Shown here piece by piece: positions 18,013 to 28,089 of a stretch of DNA of 34,006 nt. How positions within the stretch are numbered: the stretch's first letter is position 1; every line of letters begins with the position of its first letter. The DNA is from Candidatus Poseidoniales archaeon. GTDB taxonomy: Archaea > Thermoplasmatota > Poseidoniia > Poseidoniales > Poseidoniaceae. Location of the stretch: NCBI GenBank assembly GCA_009887195.1, contig QXXX01000031.1, forward strand, positions 1-34,006, read 5' to 3'. A program made the position numbers and the translations under genes. The notes under the pieces are model-generated. The model saw only the letters and a list, made by a program, of their open reading frames with translations. It ran no database searches and was not told where the DNA came from.

Positions 18013-19413
18013 TTAATATTCTGGTATCATCATCTCAACCGCAAAAAGCGGGTCAGGGTCTGTTGAATCATGATATGCAACAACAACTCCACCATCATTG
18101 AGGATGGCTAAGGAAGCAAAATCAAACCGTATATCGTTGCCTGCTCCCGAGGTTGAATCAAGGTCACCTTGTCCAATGTAAGTCAGAGTATCAGGTGACA
18201 TATCTTCTGAATAACCTCTGACGTGGTAAACAGTGTCAACGTCGGGACCAGTGGAACTTTGATAGCGGACATTCAAAACAAATAGGTCTAACTCACCATT
18301 GGCTTGGAATTCCCATTCTTCAATTTGAGTGGATTGATTACTAAGTTCGTAGGTGTAGTTAGTCCAATTGACTGCCCCATCATTAGACATGTAATGAGTA
18401 AATGAGGTCCCGCTATTCTTTACGCAATGGATGATTCCTGCTGAATCGATTTGGCAGTATTCGCTGGGGAATTGAACGTACAATTCATTCCAAGAAAGCG
18501 ATGTGTCCATGTAGGCAGCATTGCCGTTATCATAGTAAGAAGGGAATAGTAAACCACCGCTTGGGACCGGGAATGCGCGCATTTCTTTGTGCGGTTTGTT
18601 AACATCATAGTACGGGGATAGTCCCGCTTCTGTAAAGTCAAGGTCTAGCTCAACTTCTGGGTCTCCGCCGCTACGGTCTGGGAATTGGAATGGATAGTAA
18701 TTTAATCCGTCAACACTAATTTGGCCACCAGCATTCAAACTTTGGTGCCAAAAATTCGATACCACTATACTAGCCCAATCGCCACTTCCCATAGAAGATT
18801 GGATTGGCCCAATAACTTCTACTTGCCAAGAACGATCATAGAATGGCTCAGTAATTCTGTTGTAACACCATTTCCATTCATCTTCAGATTCGTCGTATAG
18901 GATTGCATAAAATTTGTCTAATTTCAAATCGCCACCAGCATAGGGGTACCACGACATCGAAATGATGTCCCCGTTGGTGGCTTGGACGATACTGCCTTCA
19001 CCAAGCCCCTCTTGTCCAGGATTGGTAGGGACTGCTGTTACACATTGCCCAAGTGCAGGTAAGACGCCAGGGATGTAGGTGTCCCAACTGTGACCACGGT
19101 CAAGACTCCAAACAGGATATTCTCCACCAATATTGAGAATTTGACCTTCAATAGTGGTGGCAAGATAATGTTCACAACAATTTCCACCTTTTGAGGCATC
19201 AAAAACAGCCCAAGACATATTGGTTGATTGATTGGTGTTGAGGTCAACAGTGGTGAATGGTCTTGGGTCCTCATGTTGTTGGTCATCAATCAATACGTAC
19301 TGGGTCCAAATATTATCAATGGCTTCTTCTTCAACCAATGATTCTCCATTGCTAAAACATCCTGCAAGTATTGTTGATAGTGCCAACAAAACCGACAAAG
19401 CCATTCTTCGCAT
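18013..19413 (-). CDS. Lipoprotein with sialidase-like Asp-box motif(s), function unknown
   Basis: Lipobox LSTILAGCFSNGES; WSLDRGHSWDTYIPG matches Asp-box S-x-D-x-G-x-x-W; weaker MSNDGAVNWTNYTY. Confidence 0.65.
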   Translation of the reverse strand: MRRMALSVLLALSTILAGCFSNGESLVEEEAIDNIWTQYVLIDDQQHEDPRPFTTVDLNTNQSTNMSWAVFDASKGGNCCEHYLATTIEGQILNIGGEYPVWSLDRGHSWDTYIPGVLPALGQCVTAVPTNPGQEGLGEGSIVQATNGDIISMSWYPYAGGDLKLDKFYAILYDESEDEWKWCYNRITEPFYDRSWQVEVIGPIQSSMGSGDWASIVVSNFWHQSLNAGGQISVDGLNYYPFQFPDRSGGDPEVELDLDFTEAGLSPYYDVNKPHKEMRAFPVPSGGLLFPSYYDNGNAAYMDTSLSWNELYVQFPSEYCQIDSAGIIHCVKNSGTSFTHYMSNDGAVNWTNYTYELSNQSTQIEEWEFQANGELDLFVLNVRYQSSTGPDVDTVYHVRGYSEDMSPDTLTYIGQGDLDSTSGAGNDIRFDFASLAILNDGGVVVAYHDSTDPDPLFAVEMMIPEY

Positions 19414-19461
19414 GTGATGGTGGAGTCAATCCTTATCTTTGAATCCGTCGTTGCCAAGATT

Positions 19462-22400
19462 TCACTTGACAGTAAAGTGGATTTTGGCTCCATCCACTTC
19501 AAACGACTCAGCGTTTTGGCTGGGCTTGGCATCACTTGGATGGAATACTGCGGCACTTGCTCGGGTTTCTGTAACAATCCACTGGCGGTCAACTTCAAAC
19601 AATTCAGGAGCATTTTCGGTCCACACCTCAAGATCGATAGTTGCTTCAATATCTAAGTCAAGGTCCTTACGCTTGGCTTGAATTCTACGGGTGATGTCTC
19701 TAGCAAGACCTTTGGACAACAATTCAGGTGTATCATTCATATCGAGTACTAAACTGACTTGATATGCTTCATCACCTTGCCCAATTTGGATTGTCGAGGC
19801 GGCAAATCCGGATTTCTCAATCCGTTTTACCTCGACATCAGATTCTTCGATTTTAATGCCCATTATTGTCAAGTCACCAGCTTTTATTTGTTGATGCATT
19901 GCTACAGGGTCTGCCGCATTACGGATTTCTCCTGCAATAGCATTGACATCGCCTCTTGCTCTTGGCGCAAGGGCGCGGAAGTTAGGGGCTAGTTCGATTT
20001 GTTGGAAGCGGTCTAAGTCAGTTTCCACAGAGATGTTTTCGACATTCAACTCTTCGGCTAATATTTCATGAAACTGCGCAAGGTCAGGTCCGGAAACAAT
20101 CCAACCATCGCCACAAGGAAGTCGTTGCCTGCGTCCTGCATCAATGCGGATGCGGCGGCCGGTTTCGGCTAATTCTCTAACCAAAGCCATGGCTTCTTCC
20201 AAATTCAAATCTTGTGGTGGTAGAGTTGCTGTTGCTTCAGCAGCAGCCTCATCCCAGTTGTCAGCAGTTGCGCCTTCTAGGCTACCTGGTGTCCCAAGGG
20301 GCCATGCGGCTTGGTGAACCCCTGTTCCAGCAAGATTTCGATAAATTACATCCACCATGAATGGGCTTACCGGTGCAACTAATCTGCAGACAGTTGTCAG
20401 AACCTCATGCAGGGTATTTTGACAAGATAATTTGTCCTCATTAGCTGCCTCATCCCACAATCTTCTCCTGCTTCTTCTGACATACCAATTTGACAGGTCG
20501 TTGACAACGAAGTCTTCTAGATCACGGCAAGCCTTGTGGAAGTTCCAAGTGGTAAAATCATGATGGTAACTCTTAGCAACAGAGGCAAGTCGAGACAAAA
20601 TCCACCGGTCAAGCGGTGGTCGCTTTGCGGTATCAATGCCGTTGGCCTCTGGGTCAAATCCATCAAGTGCAGCATAATCCGCATGGAATTTGTAAATATT
20701 CCACAGTGTTAAGAACATTTTAGCATAAGTCTCTCGAACGCCATTAGGGTCAAACTTTAGCGGGCTCCAAGGTGCTCCCGCAGTAACCATGTACCAGCGA
20801 GTAGCATCTGCGCCCTCTCGGTTAAAGTGATCCCATGGGTCGACAATATTGCCACGAGATTTGGACATTTTCTTACCTTCAGCATCAAGAATTAGTCCTA
20901 GTGATAGACAGCGTTTGTAAGCAGGAGAGTCAAAGACAGTAGTTGATACCGCTAGCAAGGTGTAGAACCAACCTCTAGTTTGGTCGACACCTTCACAGAT
21001 GTAATCAACTGGGAATGAGGCGTCAAATGTCTCTCCACCATCAAATGGATGGTGCCATTGAGCAAAAGGCGCACAACCTGAATCAAACCAGCAATCCATG
21101 ACAAATGGTTCTCGATGCATTGGTTTACCATTATCACTGACTAGCGTGAATCCATCAACAATCGGTCTGTGTAAGTCAACATCGCTGGGGCATTCTGGAT
21201 TGTCATAGCCAGCAGCATTGGCTTTAGCAACTTCAGCCTGTAATTCCTCAATCGAGCCGATACATTTCATTTGCCCGTCTTCGCTGCGCCATACAGGTAG
21301 GGGGGTGCCCCAATAACGCTCACGAGAAATGGCCCAATCTTTGACATTTCTAAGCCATTCACCAAACCGTCCTTCGCCAACCCAATCAGGTGCCCATTCC
21401 ACATCGTCATTAAATTTCAATAATTGTTCTTTAACCGCAGTCATACGAACAAACCACGAATCCATGGCGTAGTAAAGCAACGGATGGTCAGTTCTCCAAC
21501 AATGTGGATAATCGTGCAAATATGCTTTTTCGCGATATAGTAAACCACTATCTGGACCTTTACCATTGCTGCCTTTGGGGCTGGATAGTAATTCGATAAT
21601 GGTTTGATCACATTCTTTGACATAGCGCCCGTCTAATTGTTGATGTATTCCTTCTACAAAGGCACCGTCCATGCCAACGGTATGGTATGCTGGTAATCCA
21701 ACCTCCATTCCTAAATTATAGTCATCCTCACCATACATTACCGCAGTATGAACTACACCAGTACCGTCAGTAGTGGTGACCCAATCAGCAGACAAAACAG
21801 TCCATGCAGTAGTTGAATCACCCCTAGGGACTGCATCAGGGAATAATGGTTCATAGGCCCGTCCAACTAGGTCGCTGCCTTGGAACTCTTCAATTATCTC
21901 GACGTTATGGCGCAGCACTTCTTTCATCAAATCCTTGGCTAGAATCATTGTCTCACCAACTTCAGCCCCACCTGCACCAGACCAATTTGCTGCTATTTCG
22001 GAAACTTTGACTTTGACATAAGTCACGTCAGGACCAACCGCTAGACCAACATTGCCAGGGAGTGTCCAAGGTGTTGTTGTCCAAGCCAGGATTGACGAGT
22101 CATCATCGGTGAGTTTGAATTTTACATATACTGATGGTTCCTCAACTTCTTTGTATCCCAGTGCAACTTCGTGACTTGAGTAAGAGGTGCCAGTTTGAGG
22201 GCAATATGGTAAAACTTTGTGACCACGATAAAGCAGCCCTTTGTCAAACATTTGCTTCAATGCCCACCAACATGATTCAACGTAATTGTTGTCCAAGGTA
22301 ACGTATGGATTGTCCAAGTCCACCCAATATGCCATACGCTCAGTCATCTCACGCCACGCACTTTCATAGGTCCAAACAGATTCTCGACAAGCTTGATTGA

Positions 22401-22749
22401 AATTATCCATTCCATATGCTTCAATGGCTTCATTTGACATTAAGTCCATGCGTTTTTGCACTTCGATTTCAACTGGCAAACCGTGAGTATCCCAGCCACC
22501 TTTTCGCTCGACTAGGAAACCTTCCATGGACTTCCATCGGCAAACTAGATCTTTGTATGCTCTAGCAACAACGTGGTGGATTCCAGGTTTGCCATTGGCT
22601 GTTGGCGGCCCTTCCAAGAAGATGAATGGAGCTCCGTCTCGTCGGGAATCTATTGAATTCTGGAACGCATTTTCTTCACTCCATGTGTTCAGCAGGTCGG
22701 TTTCAAGGGAAACCGCGTCAAGTTCACCGGCGGGTTTTGGCTTAGCCAT
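19462..22749 (-). CDS. ileS: Isoleucyl-tRNA synthetase
   Basis: PTANGKPGIHHVVARAYKDLVCRWKSMEG (HIGH), KKMSKSRGNIVDPW, class Ia editing-domain sequence; start at MAKPKPAGELDAVSLE rather than the ORF extreme at 22869. Confidence 0.96.
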   Translation of the reverse strand: MAKPKPAGELDAVSLETDLLNTWSEENAFQNSIDSRRDGAPFIFLEGPPTANGKPGIHHVVARAYKDLVCRWKSMEGFLVERKGGWDTHGLPVEIEVQKRMDLMSNEAIEAYGMDNFNQACRESVWTYESAWREMTERMAYWVDLDNPYVTLDNNYVESCWWALKQMFDKGLLYRGHKVLPYCPQTGTSYSSHEVALGYKEVEEPSVYVKFKLTDDDSSILAWTTTPWTLPGNVGLAVGPDVTYVKVKVSEIAANWSGAGGAEVGETMILAKDLMKEVLRHNVEIIEEFQGSDLVGRAYEPLFPDAVPRGDSTTAWTVLSADWVTTTDGTGVVHTAVMYGEDDYNLGMEVGLPAYHTVGMDGAFVEGIHQQLDGRYVKECDQTIIELLSSPKGSNGKGPDSGLLYREKAYLHDYPHCWRTDHPLLYYAMDSWFVRMTAVKEQLLKFNDDVEWAPDWVGEGRFGEWLRNVKDWAISRERYWGTPLPVWRSEDGQMKCIGSIEELQAEVAKANAAGYDNPECPSDVDLHRPIVDGFTLVSDNGKPMHREPFVMDCWFDSGCAPFAQWHHPFDGGETFDASFPVDYICEGVDQTRGWFYTLLAVSTTVFDSPAYKRCLSLGLILDAEGKKMSKSRGNIVDPWDHFNREGADATRWYMVTAGAPWSPLKFDPNGVRETYAKMFLTLWNIYKFHADYAALDGFDPEANGIDTAKRPPLDRWILSRLASVAKSYHHDFTTWNFHKACRDLEDFVVNDLSNWYVRRSRRRLWDEAANEDKLSCQNTLHEVLTTVCRLVAPVSPFMVDVIYRNLAGTGVHQAAWPLGTPGSLEGATADNWDEAAAEATATLPPQDLNLEEAMALVRELAETGRRIRIDAGRRQRLPCGDGWIVSGPDLAQFHEILAEELNVENISVETDLDRFQQIELAPNFRALAPRARGDVNAIAGEIRNAADPVAMHQQIKAGDLTIMGIKIEESDVEVKRIEKSGFAASTIQIGQGDEAYQVSLVLDMNDTPELLSKGLARDITRRIQAKRKDLDLDIEATIDLEVWTENAPELFEVDRQWIVTETRASAAVFHPSDAKPSQNAESFEVDGAKIHFTVK

Positions 22750-22893
22750 GATGTTGCGAAATCGGTTTTTCTCTTGAACCTCTCCCTTAGAACCAAACAT
22801 GAGAGGGAAATTAACGCCTATATTGGTCTTTTTTTCATTCTGGAAATTATTTTTGAGGGTATGTTTCAAGTCCTTACAGGTCTACGGGGGTGC

Positions 22894-25800
22894 ATGTCCG
22901 CAGTGACCACGTGGCGCAGTGCACTCTTTTTGGCGATTTTAATGGCTATAATTGGGCCATTACAGATGACCGGTAATTTGTCGGCATCTTCGGTAGAAAT
23001 AGATTCGCTAAAAGATTCTAAAACAATCAGTCATTCAAGTATCGGAAACGCAGAATTTCTTGGGCTTTTGAGCGATAATGTTGCTAACAAAGCCTTCACC
23101 GTGGATGTGCCAAGTGACTCACCAATCACAGATTTGCAATTAACCGTCGAGCCATCGGCAATGCAAACTCATTATGGCTTCAACTGGCAAGGCGATATTT
23201 CCTGGTCAAATTCTGACGCTTCAAAAAACGGAACAGTTGTTGAAGGAACATCGCTAACCGGGTCTACTGCAGGAACACTGTGGGACTTTAATTCGGGACT
23301 CCAAGGATGGACCGTTTCAGACCCAACCTTTGTTAGTAGATGGACAACTGCCTGTGGATTTAACGGAACTTCAGGGGGCTCAATAAAGACTCAGGCGAAC
23401 TTTAACGCGCCCCATCATGCAACTTCTCCAGTAGTGAATTTAGCTGGAGCCCCAAGTATGCCACTAACTGCTTGGATTTTACAGGGCTCATCGACGTTTT
23501 CTGGTGCAGGCTGCGGTGAAGAACCTGATAGTGGTGAAGACTTACAAATTCAATATGCCGATACCAACCGAAATTGGGTGACTTTGAACACCTGGCTGGG
23601 CTCTACTGCTGGTGGTACTGCACAACAATGGAGTACTAATTTACCTGCTGCAGCCTTACACGCCAATAGCCAGATTAGAATCACTCAAATTAGCGGTAGT
23701 GGCAGCGGAGCAACATGTTGTGATTTTTGGTTCGTTGATGATGTTAATTTAGCATCACCGCCTGAATCTCATTGGATTAGTCCAACCATAGGTTGGGGTA
23801 ATGGGGCAACCCAGCCAGTGTCTAGAAGCACATATGCACCACTTCACCTAGATCTAGATATTCCGTCAGGTGCCTTCTTGAATTGGACTATCTTAGATGA
23901 TGCTGGAAACGAAATAATGGGCGCTCATGGTAGCAATGATGTGACAATTCCACTTAACATGGTGGACCATGAAATGTACCCTCTAGTACGCTTGAAACTA
24001 GAATTTAGAGGTTCTCCTTCAGGGGCAGGAATTCCGTATGTACATTCCATAAGCGGTGACGGTCAAATCATGACTTCGTTTAGAGGTGGATTAGCAGATC
24101 TAGGTTGGGATCAAGGATGCATGCAAGGAGGTGCCGTGACGTTTAGTAAGGGTGCCGTGGCAACAGTAGATTGTAATTTAACCTCGCCATGGATGATTGC
24201 ATCATCACCAACAAAGGTGATTTCTGGCAGCTCAGATATTACTAATGGCCAGTTGCAAATTCGCTATGACTCATTTGATAACTGGACAAATGTTTCGGCA
24301 ACAACTTTCACCGAATCGTCGGGGGATACAATTTATCGTTACCAATTTAGGATTATTCACGATGGAAGTAATACTAGCCAATGGAGCAGCAAGATGCTAT
24401 CGTGGACTCTGCTTGGGGGAAAACATCCAGCCCAGCCGGCAATAGATTTCAACGAGGATGGGTTTACTGAATGGGGTGGTAGCGACGACCGTGTAGGCTC
24501 ATGGGGTTGGCAAGACCGCTTTGAAAATGGTGCAGACAGGATTTCTGTGAATCCGGGAATATCTGGGACAGCATCAACTACTGCTTGGATGCCTCGAGAT
24601 GGGGCAGAGAGTTTCTCAGTTGGTGTATTTGCTGAAACAGGAGTGTTGACAGGATTATACATTAGAGTAGGTAGCCAATTGATTGCTAACTATTCCTATG
24701 ATTCAGTTGATAGTGCATATGTAACATTAAACGAATCGCAACTCTATGCGCTAAGTTACGCCGCTTCCACCGCCTCTAGTGTTGGATTTTTAGGAGCCAA
24801 TTTCGTCGAGGTTGATTTTGAAGTAACTGGCTCAGGTGGGATGAAAATGGCAGGATTGTCGATACCATATTCAATATCGATGAGTATAGATTCAAACCAA
24901 CAATCACCAATGGTTTTGGGCATAAATGACGCAAGGTCATCACTATCAACAGTCGGTGGACAACACCAAATTCCTATTCCGTTTATTGCTGATTCCGCAG
25001 GCGGTCTCCTGGTAACTTTAGATGGAGTAAACTATTCTTCAGATGTTGAGATAGTTTCTACCTATATGGAAGATGAAGTCGAAGTTTTGACTCCTAGTCA
25101 ACAATGGCACACAATGCATACATCGTTCAAAGTAACCTCCTCTACTGCCGGACTAGTTCGTCTTGATGTAGTGGGCAGCAACCACCACGCAACTTGGTTA
25201 ATTCCAACCGGCGGCGGCAGCCCTGTTGGTCAAGGGGAAAGCGAATTTATTGAATTACATCCAACTAATTGGTTAGATTTTACCCAAAACGGCGACGCTG
25301 TTGATGTGGCGGTCAAATACCGTATCGAGCCTGGATGGGATGATGAAAATTATGTGACTGCATCAACAAGGCTAGTACTTGCTAACGGTGTTGTTTCTAT
25401 TCCCGCATCCCACTCATGGGGTAGTCTCAATGGTGCTACTAAGGCACTAGAAAATGATTTAGAAATCAAATCGGTAACTTTCATTACTGACCTTGGAGAA
25501 TTACCTGCAGATGAATATTATTTGCCAGCAGGACAAGAAATCGATATTTCTATCGATGTCGGATTTGAAGGTGTTAACAGTATAGATTCATTTGCCCCTA
25601 GTGACGCTATAGTGAGCTTGTACCACGGATCATCTGAAATTGCTAATACCACTTCTTTGGATGATGATACATGGAATTTGACCGATGTTGTACCATTTAC
25701 CAACGGTGTGTTGGATTGGAAGATCGAAGTAAGCCCGCTAACTGGCGCTGGTGTTACTGAAGATGCCTTGTTTGAACGGTCATTCTTTGCCGATTCGGTT

Positions 25801-28089
25801 TCCCCATCGGTTTACTGGTCAAGCGTTGCAGCATACGATCATCGCGTCCCTTCCTCGAGCCAAACAATCCAAGTTCAAATCACCGATCAACCAGTATTAC
25901 CTTCCAACATTGAAGCAATGGTTTGGCGTGAGTGGGTTAACGATTATGACATGAACGGCCAACCAAGTCCAGATGAATATTCATCCTTTTCTTCAGTACT
26001 ACTGCCCAATGATCTCACTGCATTTGTTGGGCAATACACAATTTTGCTGGATGATAGTGGTGGTGCAATTGGCGATAAAGTAGCAGTATATTTGACTGGT
26101 AACGATGCCGCAGGCCATCCATTAGAGGATAATGGTACTGGTGAGGAAGGCGATCATTTGTTCATGTATCAACTGAAAGCAGACGGTCCTCCAACCATAC
26201 CAACAGCCGCTTTTTCATGGGATGGAGGCAGACAAACCTGGCTTCACCCAATGATTGAGTACGAATTTGACGTCATGATGTCAGAACCGAATGGTGGTTC
26301 GGATTTGTCAAATGTCGAAGTACAACTCGCATCTCAACAAAACAGTGACCCATTGCCAATATCTTGGGACTTCATTACCGGAAATTGTACTACGACAAGT
26401 CCTCATTTAGTGATTGATGATTGTGATATGATTGGCCAAAATGGACTTGCTGGGCCGTATGAAGTTGATTTGACATTGAATGTTAAGTTCCATTTATTGT
26501 GGACTATTCCAGATTTGGGTGATACTAAACGTGAACCCAAATTAATCGTTATGGACCGTGCTGGTAACACTGACCAACAAGCATTCCCAACCCTACGTTG
26601 GCGATCTTCTGGCGATATGTACATACCAGATGAAACAATTCAATTATTCATCAATCAAGGTACAGTAGTAGATGATGGGGCAAGAATTGCCCCTAGCAGT
26701 TCATTTGAAGTGTCAGGTGATGTGTTATTTAGTGAAACCAACACTCGTCCTGATTTTGATTGTCCTATCACCGTGATGTTTGATGGTGTTTCTTATCCAG
26801 TAACTGCACTTGATGGTGCTTGGACAGCAGTCGTGACTGCGTCGGAAAATTCGGGCAAGAAGGCCTTGACTTGGGGTGTTGATTGTTACTCAGGCCAAGG
26901 TGATGACGTAACTGATGAGTCAGATAATCGGTGGATATTAGTCGATGGGACAGGTCCAAACCCAGTTGAAGTAATCAATCCTAGACCTAATACAATTCTC
27001 GATACCGATGTGTATGAAGTAAGAGTAGCAATCGATGAAGAAGGGGGTCTAGACATAGATTCCTTGCAACTTGAGTGGTGGGTCGAGGATGCACTTACTG
27101 GAGATAGACTGTCTACAGGTTTCGAGGCAATGACTCTTGAAGGAACCGATATTTCAGGTACTCAGTTAGAGGTCTATGGAGAAATCGACCTGTCTGGAAT
27201 TACCGACACTATGATTCAAAACCGATTAATCTTATTCATCAAAATAAACGGCAGAGATCTTGCCGATAATTCAATTCAAGGAATGAATGGGGCGCCTGCA
27301 GGTAGCGAAATTGCTCAATGGGACTTAGAATGGTTAAGACCAGAATTTAACATTGGTCCCTTAGATATCTCATATACTCGATTAATAATTGAAGTTGGTC
27401 AATCCACTTCGGTTCAAGCATTAGTGGACAATACAGGGTCACTAGATGGGACAGTTGACGCTACTGTCTATGTAGTCAAACTAAATGGTACAAAGGAAGT
27501 TCTACAACGCCCAAGCATTGATATTCCTGCACAAGGAAAAGGCCTGATTACAGTTGACTGGGCTCCTACCTCACAAGGTATACAGTGGATTGAGGTCGAA
27601 CTTGATAACGGTCAAACTTCCAAAGGCCCAACAGTAGATGTAAGGCCTGCTAGAGATCAAGGGTTTGTCGAGAATCTATTTGGTGATGTCAATCCAGTCA
27701 TCGGTTCAATTGTCGCACTTATCTTCGTTTCAATCATCGCTACAGGATTACTGTGGGCGCGTAAAGCAACCAGAGGCAAAGGCGCTCGTTCAGAATATGA
27801 TTGGGATGAATATTCCTCAGAAATGGAAGAAGATGACTATGATGACTATGAAGATGAAGATGCTGTCGATTATGTAGCAGCAGAATCATCAGCAAAGAGT
27901 AAAGAAATCCAACCTGCATCTTCACTTGCTGCTGCTTCAGCAGCACTTGGCGTGGCACAATCTACTCCATCAGCAGAAGCTGAAACAGATTGGGTAATGG
28001 GTGCTGACGGCTACTGGTGGTATCATGACAAAGCTACTAATGAGTGGTGGTACAAGGATGAGAATGGCGATATTGTCCAATTCAATTGA
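22894..28089 (+). CDS. Giant (~1730 aa) secreted, C-terminally anchored multidomain surface protein
   Basis: Start MSAVTTWRSALFLAILMAIIGPLQMTG (signal peptide); jelly-roll-like segment ending ATCCDFWFVDDVNLA; Ig/CARDB-like modules (RLIIEVGQSTSVQALVDNTGSLDGTVDATVYV); TM GSIVALIFVSIIATGLLWARKATRGKG; acidic linker; W/Y-rich tail. Confidence 0.88.
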   Translation: MSAVTTWRSALFLAILMAIIGPLQMTGNLSASSVEIDSLKDSKTISHSSIGNAEFLGLLSDNVANKAFTVDVPSDSPITDLQLTVEPSAMQTHYGFNWQGDISWSNSDASKNGTVVEGTSLTGSTAGTLWDFNSGLQGWTVSDPTFVSRWTTACGFNGTSGGSIKTQANFNAPHHATSPVVNLAGAPSMPLTAWILQGSSTFSGAGCGEEPDSGEDLQIQYADTNRNWVTLNTWLGSTAGGTAQQWSTNLPAAALHANSQIRITQISGSGSGATCCDFWFVDDVNLASPPESHWISPTIGWGNGATQPVSRSTYAPLHLDLDIPSGAFLNWTILDDAGNEIMGAHGSNDVTIPLNMVDHEMYPLVRLKLEFRGSPSGAGIPYVHSISGDGQIMTSFRGGLADLGWDQGCMQGGAVTFSKGAVATVDCNLTSPWMIASSPTKVISGSSDITNGQLQIRYDSFDNWTNVSATTFTESSGDTIYRYQFRIIHDGSNTSQWSSKMLSWTLLGGKHPAQPAIDFNEDGFTEWGGSDDRVGSWGWQDRFENGADRISVNPGISGTASTTAWMPRDGAESFSVGVFAETGVLTGLYIRVGSQLIANYSYDSVDSAYVTLNESQLYALSYAASTASSVGFLGANFVEVDFEVTGSGGMKMAGLSIPYSISMSIDSNQQSPMVLGINDARSSLSTVGGQHQIPIPFIADSAGGLLVTLDGVNYSSDVEIVSTYMEDEVEVLTPSQQWHTMHTSFKVTSSTAGLVRLDVVGSNHHATWLIPTGGGSPVGQGESEFIELHPTNWLDFTQNGDAVDVAVKYRIEPGWDDENYVTASTRLVLANGVVSIPASHSWGSLNGATKALENDLEIKSVTFITDLGELPADEYYLPAGQEIDISIDVGFEGVNSIDSFAPSDAIVSLYHGSSEIANTTSLDDDTWNLTDVVPFTNGVLDWKIEVSPLTGAGVTEDALFERSFFADSVSPSVYWSSVAAYDHRVPSSSQTIQVQITDQPVLPSNIEAMVWREWVNDYDMNGQPSPDEYSSFSSVLLPNDLTAFVGQYTILLDDSGGAIGDKVAVYLTGNDAAGHPLEDNGTGEEGDHLFMYQLKADGPPTIPTAAFSWDGGRQTWLHPMIEYEFDVMMSEPNGGSDLSNVEVQLASQQNSDPLPISWDFITGNCTTTSPHLVIDDCDMIGQNGLAGPYEVDLTLNVKFHLLWTIPDLGDTKREPKLIVMDRAGNTDQQAFPTLRWRSSGDMYIPDETIQLFINQGTVVDDGARIAPSSSFEVSGDVLFSETNTRPDFDCPITVMFDGVSYPVTALDGAWTAVVTASENSGKKALTWGVDCYSGQGDDVTDESDNRWILVDGTGPNPVEVINPRPNTILDTDVYEVRVAIDEEGGLDIDSLQLEWWVEDALTGDRLSTGFEAMTLEGTDISGTQLEVYGEIDLSGITDTMIQNRLILFIKINGRDLADNSIQGMNGAPAGSEIAQWDLEWLRPEFNIGPLDISYTRLIIEVGQSTSVQALVDNTGSLDGTVDATVYVVKLNGTKEVLQRPSIDIPAQGKGLITVDWAPTSQGIQWIEVELDNGQTSKGPTVDVRPARDQGFVENLFGDVNPVIGSIVALIFVSIIATGLLWARKATRGKGARSEYDWDEYSSEMEEDDYDDYEDEDAVDYVAAESSAKSKEIQPASSLAAASAALGVAQSTPSAEAETDWVMGADGYWWYHDKATNEWWYKDENGDIVQFN

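Noticed and set aside
22750-22893. ORF-track overlap between ileS (to 22869) and the giant protein ORF (from 22774)
   Set aside because: Both have better internal starts (MAKPKP at 22749; MSAVTTWRSALF at 22894), leaving a normal divergent 144-bp intergenic region.
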